The notes under the pieces were generated by a model. The model had not been told where the DNA came from. It ran no database searches and was given only the letters and a program-made list of their open reading frames with translations. The position numbers were made by a program, and so were the translations under genes. A stretch of 57,901 nucleotides of DNA from W11650 sp963545585 (GTDB lineage: Bacteria; Bacillota; Clostridia; Lachnospirales; Vallitaleaceae). This document shows positions 43,115 through 51,683 of this stretch, in pieces. The stretch is taken from assembly GCA_963545585.1 (NCBI GenBank), contig CAUUKX010000003.1, forward strand, positions 1 to 57,901, read 5' to 3'. How positions within the stretch are numbered: the first letter of the stretch is position 1; each line of letters opens with the position of its first letter.

Positions 43115-44254
43115 TTAGTCCAATTCCGTTTTTTTCCAAACAGTATAACTCATTGGCTGAATCAGCAAATAGCGGTCAGCCGCAACCTCATAAAAAGCAT
43201 TCAGCCGTTCATGAAAGGGATACTGCCAAATCATCCGGCTGCCCTGATACTTGGTAATTTTTTCCTGATCGGCCACAAAATACTCATCCGCCTGGGCACT
43301 AATTAAATTAGGCTCATAGGCAAAAAACAGCTCCTGAACCAGCTCACCGCCCATGCGGTACACCTTTAGCCGATAACGGCGCTCACCAATTTCCTTGGTA
43401 TCGGTATAGAGCAGCGTTTCGTTTTTGGTATAATACACCGCCAGGAGGTCGCCGTCCACATCAAGCTTTAAAGGCGCAGAGTAAAGCTCTTTGCTGCCCG
43501 ACATCGGATACAGATAAGCCGAACGATTGCCGATCACCCACAGCATTTTCTGACCGAAATAATGCAGCTCCGGCATCAATTCCCCCTCATAGGCATCCGC
43601 CCGAAGGATAAATTCATCCAAGTCCTCATGATAATCGGCAAAGCCAAACATGGTGATTTGAGAGTGAATACCGCCATTTAAAGCGTCCACATAGGAAGTC
43701 GCCAGATTGAGGCCATCACCGGATAATGCCGCCGCAACCGGATAACCGTCCTGCCTTAAAACCGAACCCCGCTCAATCAGCGGCACGCCTTCCCGGCTGT
43801 AAACCTTAATCTTGTTTTCCAAATCCGCTTCCAGCACCAAAACCAACTGTCCGCCTTCACTCAGCCAGGCACTGACAATCGGAAAGTTTTCCCGGATGCC
43901 GGCCAAAAAACCATTCTTATCAAACAACAAAGCATCATGCCCCAAAATATCGGCTACCACCAGATAATCGCCCGCCTGCTTCAGCAGAGGAGCCAGCATT
44001 TGAAAAGGCTTCGTCCACTGGCTGCTGCCGTCTAAGTTTCTTTTTTCCAAGCCCTCCCGACTGCAAAAATACAGCGTGTCCTCATAGGGCAAAATTTGCA
44101 AATACTGTCCCTGTATCAATTCCTGCCGAAACTCCGGTGCAAACTCAATCTTTCCGCCGTTAAACAAATAATAATGTGGCCGGATATAAAAAATATAAGC
44201 GGCCAAAAGCAGCAGCGCAATTCCCACCGCTGCTGCCGTCAATACTCTCTTCAC
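43115..44254 (-). CDS. DUF5711 family protein, membrane-anchored beta-propeller-like
   Basis: 379 residues. One N-terminal membrane helix (residues 5-24) without a clear cleavage site. The rest is made of WD/PQQ-like strand repeats (LYFCSREGLEKRNLDGSSQW, DALLFDKNGFLAGI, KIKVYSREGVPLI, RLKVYRMGGELVQELFF), each with an Asp/Gly turn. This fits clostridial DUF5711 proteins. Function unknown. 14 bp after glgA. Confidence 0.7.
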   Translation of the reverse strand: MKRVLTAAAVGIALLLLAAYIFYIRPHYYLFNGGKIEFAPEFRQELIQGQYLQILPYEDTLYFCSREGLEKRNLDGSSQWTKPFQMLAPLLKQAGDYLVVADILGHDALLFDKNGFLAGIRENFPIVSAWLSEGGQLVLVLEADLENKIKVYSREGVPLIERGSVLRQDGYPVAAALSGDGLNLATSYVDALNGGIHSQITMFGFADYHEDLDEFILRADAYEGELMPELHYFGQKMLWVIGNRSAYLYPMSGSKELYSAPLKLDVDGDLLAVYYTKNETLLYTDTKEIGERRYRLKVYRMGGELVQELFFAYEPNLISAQADEYFVADQEKITKYQGSRMIWQYPFHERLNAFYEVAADRYLLIQPMSYTVWKKTELD

Positions 44255-44268
44255 TGTTTTCTCCGTTC

Positions 44269-45720
44269 TTAGTGTTCATCTTCCTTTAAGATACTCTGGT
44301 ACAAAGCCAAATACTCCTTGGCACTGCCATCCCAGGAAAATCGGGTTACCATGCCCCGCTGCATAATCTCATTCCATACTTTCGGCTCCTTAAAGCAACC
44401 AATCGCCCGCCGGATTGCCTCAATAAAATCATTGGAAAAATAATTGGAAAAACGAAAGCCGGTGGCTCGTTCCGGATCATCCTCATAGCCGATAATGGTA
44501 TCGCTGAGGCCGCCAGTATTACGGACAATCGGCACCGCACCGTAGCGCAGGCTGTACATCTGGGACAGACCGCAGGGCTCAAACAGCGACGGCATTAAAA
44601 ACATATCAACCGAACCGTAAATCTGCCGGGCAACCGCCGGATTAAACTCGGTAATCACTACAATCTGGCCGGGATATTGATTGGCCATGTCCTTTAAAGC
44701 CGCTTCATAATAGGTTTCGCCCGAACCCAAAATTACAAACTGAACGCCTTCTCTGGCCAGTTTCTTCATGGCCGCCAAAATCAGGTCGATTCCCTTTTGC
44801 TCGGCCAGTCTGGTTACCACGCCCAGCATCGGCTCAGCCGACGGCGCCAGACCAATCTGCTCACGAAAAGCTTTCTGCTGTTTACTTCTTTCTTTTTTAT
44901 AATTCCCAGCATCAAATCGAAATGCCAGCGCTTCATCATTGGCCGGGTCATACTTATCATAATAAATCCCGTTGATGATACCGTAAATCTTATGCGAATA
45001 TTTACGCAGCAGCCCATCCAGTCCATAGCCGAACTCCGGTGTCTGAATTTCCTTGGCATAGGTTTGACTGACCGTCGTAATGGCATTGGAATAAACGATT
45101 CCTGCTTTCATAAAGCAAACCTTGCCGTAATACTCAACCGCTTCACTGTTAAAATATTTCGGCGACAGATTCAGTTTCTCCAGCACATCCCGCTCAAATA
45201 CACCCTGATACTGCAAATTGTGAATGGTAAACACCATTTTAATATCCCGATAAAAATCCAGCGTCGCGTAGTCCTGCTTCAAAAAGATGCCAATCAGTGC
45301 CGTCTGCCAGTCATTGGCATGAATAACGTCCGGCTTTAACCCGATTGAAATCAGCATTTCCACTACCGCCTTGCTGAAAAAGCCAAAGCGAACGCTGTCA
45401 TCCTCATAGCCGTACAACTTTTCCCTTTCAAAAAAAGGGGCATTGCCGATAAAATACGTTTTGATTCCATCCAACTCATGCTGGTACACCGCAGCTACCA
45501 TCGGCCGGTTGGTAATCTCAACGATAAACTCATGGAGCTTTGTCAGCTGATATTTTTCCTCAATTCCCCGGTATTTGGGCATGACCCTGACCATATTGAC
45601 ATTTTGCTTTCGAAATGCCACCGGCAGAGCCTCAGCGACATCAGCCAACCCACCCGAAGCTTTATACGGTCCGCTTTCTGAGGTAACAAACAAAATAGTT
45701 TTCTCTGCTTTTTGCGCCAT
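44269..45720 (-). CDS. glgA: Glycogen synthase (ADP-glucose type)
   Basis: 483 residues. Extends alpha-1,4-glucan from ADP-glucose. GT5 features: the KxGGL-type start KASGGLADVAEALP, HANDWQTALI, VVTRLAEQKGIDLILAA, MPSLFEPCGLSQMYSLRYGAVPIVRNTGGLSDTI (read in parts). AAGGAG site. No other glg gene is adjacent; a GTAATTCG inverted repeat lies about 120 bp upstream. Confidence 0.95.
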   Translation of the reverse strand: MAQKAEKTILFVTSESGPYKASGGLADVAEALPVAFRKQNVNMVRVMPKYRGIEEKYQLTKLHEFIVEITNRPMVAAVYQHELDGIKTYFIGNAPFFEREKLYGYEDDSVRFGFFSKAVVEMLISIGLKPDVIHANDWQTALIGIFLKQDYATLDFYRDIKMVFTIHNLQYQGVFERDVLEKLNLSPKYFNSEAVEYYGKVCFMKAGIVYSNAITTVSQTYAKEIQTPEFGYGLDGLLRKYSHKIYGIINGIYYDKYDPANDEALAFRFDAGNYKKERSKQQKAFREQIGLAPSAEPMLGVVTRLAEQKGIDLILAAMKKLAREGVQFVILGSGETYYEAALKDMANQYPGQIVVITEFNPAVARQIYGSVDMFLMPSLFEPCGLSQMYSLRYGAVPIVRNTGGLSDTIIGYEDDPERATGFRFSNYFSNDFIEAIRRAIGCFKEPKVWNEIMQRGMVTRFSWDGSAKEYLALYQSILKEDEH

Positions 45721-45839
45721 GATATTCTCCTTCCTGATAGTTTGTTACAGTCCGGGCAAGCTGTATTTCTGTTTGATACCGCTCGGAAAAACTTGCTTTC
45801 ACAGACAGTATCATGCATAAATATCTATTTGCTAACATC

Positions 45840-45883
45840 ACATTCGTAATTCGGCGAAATTCATTTCAACGAATTACAAATGT
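45840..45883. promoter_or_regulatory. Inverted repeat GTAATTCG...CGAATTAC, copy 2
   Basis: Arms ACATTcGTAATTCG and CGAATTACaAATGT around 16 bases that also pair in part (GAAAT/ATTTC). Related to 16317-16344. Upstream of glgA; might be an operator or the core of a small mobile repeat. Confidence 0.45.
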
Positions 45884-45918
45884 CCTGCCTGAACTGTAAT
45901 CATATTATAGTATCATTT

Positions 45919-45930
45919 ACTCAACTTTCC
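45919..45930. repeat. Isolated element terminus forming the cca stop codon
   Basis: ACTCAACTTTCC; on the minus strand GGAAAGTTGAGT supplies the last two codons (Glu-Ser) and the TGA of cca. Confidence 0.6.
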
Positions 45931-47135
45931 ATCCGCTTTTCCGCTGCCAGCATCAGCAGCCGCTCCCTAGTATTTGCCGCCGGGTCACGCAGCACAATCT
46001 GTAAAAGCCGGTCTAAACACTCGCCCACCTGCCTGCCCTCACCAATGCCCAAAGCCATAATATCCCGGCCGCCCACTGCCAAATCCGCAATCCGCACCGG
46101 CTGACGCCGCGCCCTGGCCAAATATGCCTCCGTTTCGGCCGGAGAAAACCGGCCCTCAACTGCGGCCAATTGCAGCAGAATCGTAAAAACCTCTTCTCCC
46201 AGCCGAGAAAGCTGACAGCGAAAAAAATAATCCTCTAAGTAAATTTCCAAATCCCGATTGGCAGCCACAGCTGTCACGATGTCCGTTGTCCGGTTATCAA
46301 AGGTCAAACGGCGTAAAATTCGTTTTACGTCCTGAGCCGGCAGTTTTTTTTCACCGCCGCAGAATAAATAAGCCAGCCGGGCCATTCCCTCCGGCATCAG
46401 TGCTTTCAGCCGATTGTAGAAAACAGCGTTTTCCTCGGCCGGCAGTTCCGGCTCGGGGATAAAATAAGCCGCCAAGCCGTAGCGGACAAAATAAGACAAA
46501 TATTCAGGATGATTGCTGGCTAAGGTTTTAACAAACTCCACCCGAATCCTTTCCTGACTGACTGCCCGAAGCAGTTCCTTTTTCTGCCGAATCGCCTCCG
46601 CCGTAGCCGCTTCAATCTTAAAGTTCAGTGCCGCCGCAAAACGAACCGCCCGGAGCATCCGGAGCGCATCTTCCTCAAATCGCTCTTCCGCCCGACCGAC
46701 ACAGCGAATCAGACCCTTTTTTAAATCATCCTGACCACCAAAATAGTCAATCACTCCCCGCTGCGGTGAGTAGGCCATGGCGTTAACCGTAAAATCCCGC
46801 CGGGCCACATCCTCTTTTAACGATTCGCTAAAACTAACCGCTTTGGGATGGCGATGGTCTTCGTATTGACCGTCAACCCGAAAAGTTGTAACCTCAACGG
46901 CCTCCCGCCGGTGCAGCACCGTAACAGTGCCATGCTTAATGCCGGTATCAACCGTTCGCGGAAAAAGCTGCTTAACCCGCAGCGGCCGTGCTGAGGTGGT
47001 AATATCCCAATCTTTCGGCACTTGCCCCATGATGCTGTCCCGGACACAGCCACCGACAATATAAGCCTGCTCACCGCCGGCCTGCAAAATCTCCAGCACC
47101 TCGGCCACCACAGGCGGTATTTCAATCCTATTCAA
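45921..47135 (-). CDS. cca: CCA tRNA nucleotidyltransferase
   Basis: 404 residues. Adds or repairs the 3' CCA of tRNA. Class II motifs: AYIVGGCVRDSIMG, DWDITTSARP, RRDFTVNAMAYSP, and RFEEDALRMLRAVRFAAAL. The start is TTG at 47135 with AAAGG eight bases upstream. The C-terminus ends inside a repeat-element terminus (ERLLMLAAEKRMES), so the last residues may be repeat-derived. The 154 bp upstream show no gene. Confidence 0.92.
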   Translation of the reverse strand: MNRIEIPPVVAEVLEILQAGGEQAYIVGGCVRDSIMGQVPKDWDITTSARPLRVKQLFPRTVDTGIKHGTVTVLHRREAVEVTTFRVDGQYEDHRHPKAVSFSESLKEDVARRDFTVNAMAYSPQRGVIDYFGGQDDLKKGLIRCVGRAEERFEEDALRMLRAVRFAAALNFKIEAATAEAIRQKKELLRAVSQERIRVEFVKTLASNHPEYLSYFVRYGLAAYFIPEPELPAEENAVFYNRLKALMPEGMARLAYLFCGGEKKLPAQDVKRILRRLTFDNRTTDIVTAVAANRDLEIYLEDYFFRCQLSRLGEEVFTILLQLAAVEGRFSPAETEAYLARARRQPVRIADLAVGGRDIMALGIGEGRQVGECLDRLLQIVLRDPAANTRERLLMLAAEKRMES

Positions 47136-47289
47136 AACTTTCGCCTTTCTGTTCTATGAATTCTCTGGCTGCAAACAGCCCGCAAAATATCTTTATCGCC
47201 ATTTCCGGCGCAATCTTATCCGGCGAACCGCCTCTATGAAAGTTCCCTTTGCCGTTTTCAGTATAACTAAAAATCCGGGCCTTGTCAAC

Positions 47290-49875
47290 TTACTCCGTAA
47301 TCACCAGCGCCTGCCGGCCAAACGCCGCATACCCAGCTTCAAAGCTTGCCCTCGGGCTTTTTTCCACCCGGCCAGTCAAAGGATCGGCATAATAAATAAA
47401 AGCACCGTCAAAACCAACCACCACCACGCTGTGCTCCCGGTAGGTAATTTCCATATAACCGTTTTCCGTCTGCCATGAAATTTTGAGCGCATCCGGCACT
47501 GCCGCCATATTTGAACTGATAATCTGTACTGGCTGACCGTGGCTGACAAAGGTCAAAATCTGCGACAGCGAAGCACCGGTGATATTTTGTGCCCGGCTGC
47601 CCAGATAGCGGCGAGCCAGCACCGAAATCGGTTCAATATAAACCCCCAGCCCGGCCGCCTTAGCGTCATGAATTGAACCGGCAAACGCCTCCTTCATATC
47701 CACCTGATAGGCCGAAGCCGGCTGAAAGGAACGGCCATGCTCCAAAAGTTCCTCCGCCAGCGCAAAGCGATCCGGCAGCGCCGGGTCATAATAGCCCAGC
47801 AACATAGACAGCGCCGTAACTTCACATCCCCGGGGAAGCTCCGGCAACTGGCAAACTGTCGGAAAACCATTAATCCACGCACTTTCGGTCAGCCAGTCAC
47901 TGTCGTATAACTTTTTCGGCTCTTTTTCCCCGTTTTTATAATAAATCTGATAAGTCGGCATGGTCTGCGCTTGCAGCAATGCCGCCCGTAAATCTTCGGC
48001 AAAAATCCTGTCCGCACCAGCCTGAGCGAAATACCCGCTGTCCGCAAAAACATTGCGCCAATCCAGCACCGCAATCTTACCCTTCCCCGTTTCTGCTTTT
48101 TGAACTGTGCCGCTGACCAAGCGCAGCGGCCAGCCGTAAAAATCATCCGCCTTGCCCGGCAACTGCTCGACCGCCGGTGGCACTGCCCGATCCTTTGTTT
48201 TGGATGCCAAAGCGCTGAAATCAAAGCTTTGACCAGCAGTTTGAAAATAGTCAATCCGCACTTCGCCCGGCCGCACCGCACTGCCTGTTCTTTTTTGCAG
48301 TACCGGCAAAATACCGCTGTCGGCACCGGTAAACTCAGGCACACCGAAGTAGCTCCCAGTCGGCGGCTGTAAACTGGCTAATTCCCGCCCCGCCAGCGAG
48401 TAAAGTATCACCCGGCGCAATGGATAAACAACCCGGCGGTCAAGATATTCCAAACTGTCCGTCACATCATATTCCCCGATATAAATTCCTTTTTGCCCGA
48501 CTGCCAACAGTTTCAGGTTTTTATCTTCCTGATAAATCGTATAAATTGCCGGCTGCCGCAAGCTTGTCCACAGTACCGCCTGATTTTTTTTATTCTCCTG
48601 CGCCTGCCAGCAAACCAAAGCCTGCTCCCGGTCAAAACGGCTATGCAGCGGAATTTGCCGTTTACTGAATGCATGCTCCGGCAGGTTCAAAATAAAATAT
48701 CCGCCCGGCCGCAGCCAATAAGCCTCAGCCCCGACCGCATCCGTAAAAATCTGACTATTCGCATAAACTGCCAGCTCCGCATCCGGTATCTCGGCAAAAG
48801 CAATGGTTTGCAGCGTCCGGCCGTCCCATTCAAAAAACGCAATTCCTCTGCGGTTACCTAAAGCCGGTATATCTCCGGCAAAAGTGCCATAGCCCAAAAA
48901 ATAATATTTTTGATTCTGCCAGCCGATATGCCTGAACCGAAGCGGACTGAACTCGTCCGTCAAATAATCGTCATTAATGGCATCCCGCCGGTACAGAGTA
49001 TAAAGTGCCTGCCCATCGCCGGCATATACCTCGCCGTCCTCAATTTGAACAAAGCGGCTGCCGGACGTATGCCATTCCCCGCCAGCCGAAAGCACTATAC
49101 CCTTTCTGACCTTGTCATAGAAGCCCCGCTTGCGGCTGTGCAGTTTTTCCTCCAGCCAAGTATTGCCCTCGCTGTCAGCAGTAAAGCTGTAAAAATGATC
49201 CAAATACTCAAGCCCTTCCTGCCTGCGAATGGCTGCTGTTACCTTAGCCTGACCCTGAATCCAGCCGTCAGCCGCCGCTTCTTCTACTTTCAGCGCCACT
49301 TCTCCCATCAAGGTTTCCGGCTTCGGCCGCTGCCTGACCTGAGCGGCAATATCGGCTGCTATCCGACCATACTCCGTCTTTTCCTGATAAAAAAACGGCA
49401 AATCGTAAAAAAAGTCCGTCATTTCCTTGGTCAAAATCAAGCGCAGAACATACAATTCGCCCGGCTTTAACGCTTCCGGCTGAAAAGAGAGAGCAAAATC
49501 ATTTTGCTGCCAAATCAAACTTCCGTCATCCGCCTGATACAGTTCCATCCGCCACAAATGATTTTGCCAGTCGCCCTTAGCCCAAAAGTGAAAACCAGCC
49601 GAATCGCACAGCGCTTCCGCCTTTTGATAAGTCGCCGGCTCAATGCGGGTAGAGGTTCCGGCTATGGGCTGAAACGCAAACTCATTTTCCAGCAGCCCCA
49701 CATAGGGCAGCTGAACCGATTTTGTCTCTAAATAGCCAGTACGGACGGTTTCATCCTTAGCCATGCGTTTCTCTGCTTTATTCTCTCGGTTGCAGCTGGT
49801 CACAAAAAAAAGACAAAAAAAGAAAAAAAAGCAAAAAAGACCCCATAACACCCGAATCCTTTTGCTTTTTCTCAT
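47290..49875 (-). CDS. Large lipoprotein with C-terminal C39-like peptidase domain
   Basis: 861 residues. N-terminal lipobox FFVTSC (Cys 28). Residues about 40-660 are a long extracytoplasmic region with beta-propeller-like strands and no family I recognise. The C-terminal about 190 residues are a C39-like peptidase (PF13529 type): Cys in LPRGCEVTALSMLLGYY (near 684), His in YREHSVVVVGFDG (near 814), Asp in IYYADPLTG. GGGAGG site. It lies 26 bp after an ABC exporter gene pair. It may process or sense an exported peptide, but this family is also found in unrelated cell-wall proteins. Confidence 0.8.
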   Translation of the reverse strand: MRKSKRIRVLWGLFCFFFFFCLFFVTSCNRENKAEKRMAKDETVRTGYLETKSVQLPYVGLLENEFAFQPIAGTSTRIEPATYQKAEALCDSAGFHFWAKGDWQNHLWRMELYQADDGSLIWQQNDFALSFQPEALKPGELYVLRLILTKEMTDFFYDLPFFYQEKTEYGRIAADIAAQVRQRPKPETLMGEVALKVEEAAADGWIQGQAKVTAAIRRQEGLEYLDHFYSFTADSEGNTWLEEKLHSRKRGFYDKVRKGIVLSAGGEWHTSGSRFVQIEDGEVYAGDGQALYTLYRRDAINDDYLTDEFSPLRFRHIGWQNQKYYFLGYGTFAGDIPALGNRRGIAFFEWDGRTLQTIAFAEIPDAELAVYANSQIFTDAVGAEAYWLRPGGYFILNLPEHAFSKRQIPLHSRFDREQALVCWQAQENKKNQAVLWTSLRQPAIYTIYQEDKNLKLLAVGQKGIYIGEYDVTDSLEYLDRRVVYPLRRVILYSLAGRELASLQPPTGSYFGVPEFTGADSGILPVLQKRTGSAVRPGEVRIDYFQTAGQSFDFSALASKTKDRAVPPAVEQLPGKADDFYGWPLRLVSGTVQKAETGKGKIAVLDWRNVFADSGYFAQAGADRIFAEDLRAALLQAQTMPTYQIYYKNGEKEPKKLYDSDWLTESAWINGFPTVCQLPELPRGCEVTALSMLLGYYDPALPDRFALAEELLEHGRSFQPASAYQVDMKEAFAGSIHDAKAAGLGVYIEPISVLARRYLGSRAQNITGASLSQILTFVSHGQPVQIISSNMAAVPDALKISWQTENGYMEITYREHSVVVVGFDGAFIYYADPLTGRVEKSPRASFEAGYAAFGRQALVITE

Positions 49876-49901
49876 TTTTTCCTCCCATTAACCCCGCCAG
49901 C

Positions 49902-51671
49902 TTATGCTCTCTGCGCCATATACAAATGATAATAATCGCCCTTTTTATCTAACAGCTCTTGATGTGAGCCCATTTCCGCAATCCGCCGATTTTTAATAAA
50001 AAAGATTCGGCTGGCCTGCTTGATGGTTGACAACCGATGCGCTACAATAAAGGATGTCCGCCCCTTTAAAAGACTGGCAATACCCTGCTGAATCAAGCGC
50101 TCGGTATGCGTATCAATGCTGGCCGTAGCCTCGTCCAAAATCAGGATGGCGGGCCTTGCAATCATCGTGCGGGCAAAGGCAATCAACTGCTTTTGTCCGG
50201 CCGAGAGTTTAGAGCCCTTATCGTTAATCATGGTCTCATAGCCCTTTTCCAGACTGATCACAAAGTCATGAAGCTGGACAGCCTTGGCTGCTTCTTCAAT
50301 TTCCGCCTGACTGGCATCTAATTTCCCATAACGGATATTATCGGCAATCGTACCGGTAAACAGCACCGTATCCTGTGTCATAATGCCCATCTGCGAGCGC
50401 AGACTGGAGAGCGACACCGGCCGGATATCCTGGCCGTCAATCCGAATACAGCCGCTCTTAATTTCATAAAACCGGGCCAGAGCATTGATAATCGTGGTCT
50501 TGCCCTCGCCGGTCGGCCCGACCAGCGCAATCGTTTCGCCTTTTTCAACCGTAAAGGACACATCGTCCAGCACCACTTTTTCACCGTCATACGAAAAAGT
50601 AACATGCTCAAAGGCAATGTCGCCTTTTATTTTCGGCATCGGTATCGTGTCTTCCTCTTTTTCCTCTGGCTCGGTATCCAAGATTTCAAAGACCCGCTCG
50701 GCCGCTGCCAAATTGGAGGTCAGCTGATTATAAAACTGACTCAGATTGATAATCGGCAGCCAAAACATTTGGATATAGCTGATAAAGGCAATCATCAGAC
50801 CAACCGATACCTCGCCGCTTCGAACCAGCGGAATCCCCCAGTAAAAAATTAAAAAAGTACCAATCCCGGATGAAAGCAGGACAATCGGCCAAAATAAATC
50901 CGTTAAAATCACTGCCTGAAAAAAGCTGTCTTTCACCTCATTCAGCAGCCGGCCAAAGTTTTTAGAGGTTTTTCCCTCAGCCGTAAAGCTCTGCACCACG
51001 CTGATACCGGAAAAATCCTCATGGGTAAAGGCATTCATATTGGAGTTTTTCTGTCGGTGCAGCTGCCAGCGCTGATGAGCAAAAATCTCCACCACATACA
51101 TACCCGCAGCTAATATCGGCAGCATGGCTACTCCCGCCAAAGCCAGCCTGACATTGAGTGCCAGCATGATAACCAGCACCGTCAGAATATTAACCACTTC
51201 CGGCACCAAAGTAACGACCGCGTTATTTAAAACTTCCTTCAACGAATTGACATCGCCAATCACCCGGGCTAAAATCTTGCCGGTCGGGCGTTTGTCAAAG
51301 AAAGAAAAACCCAGGCTTTGAATATGGGTATACAGTTCCTGCCGGATTTCCAGCAGCACATAATTGGACACCTTGCCCATAATCAAAATCCGAGCCCGCA
51401 GGCAAACCGCCAGAATCAAGTTCAGTCCCACCGCCAGAGCCAGCAGCCGGAGCAGCCCCGGCACATCAGCCCGGGTAATATAATCATCCACCGCCGCTTT
51501 GACCAGCAGCGGATTAATCATCGTAACCGCCGTCGTCACCGCCATCAGCAAGAGCACCAGCGCCACTTCTTTTTTATATTTTTTCATGTACGCAAACAAG
51601 CGCCGAACAGTAACCGCCTTGGCCACCTTCGACACTGCTTCGTCCTGTTTGTAACCGCTTATTTCTTCCAT
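49902..51671 (-). CDS. ABC exporter subunit with canonical ATP site
   Basis: 589 residues; six membrane helices and a C-terminal ATPase. Walker A GPTGEGKTTIINAL, signature KLSAGQKQLIAFA, Walker B ILILDEATASID with the catalytic Glu. It pairs with the gene 12 bp upstream to form a heterodimer. Substrate unknown; lipid, drug or peptide export is possible. Confidence 0.92.
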   Translation of the reverse strand: MEEISGYKQDEAVSKVAKAVTVRRLFAYMKKYKKEVALVLLLMAVTTAVTMINPLLVKAAVDDYITRADVPGLLRLLALAVGLNLILAVCLRARILIMGKVSNYVLLEIRQELYTHIQSLGFSFFDKRPTGKILARVIGDVNSLKEVLNNAVVTLVPEVVNILTVLVIMLALNVRLALAGVAMLPILAAGMYVVEIFAHQRWQLHRQKNSNMNAFTHEDFSGISVVQSFTAEGKTSKNFGRLLNEVKDSFFQAVILTDLFWPIVLLSSGIGTFLIFYWGIPLVRSGEVSVGLMIAFISYIQMFWLPIINLSQFYNQLTSNLAAAERVFEILDTEPEEKEEDTIPMPKIKGDIAFEHVTFSYDGEKVVLDDVSFTVEKGETIALVGPTGEGKTTIINALARFYEIKSGCIRIDGQDIRPVSLSSLRSQMGIMTQDTVLFTGTIADNIRYGKLDASQAEIEEAAKAVQLHDFVISLEKGYETMINDKGSKLSAGQKQLIAFARTMIARPAILILDEATASIDTHTERLIQQGIASLLKGRTSFIVAHRLSTIKQASRIFFIKNRRIAEMGSHQELLDKKGDYYHLYMAQRA

Positions 51672-51683
51672 TTGCTCACCCCC

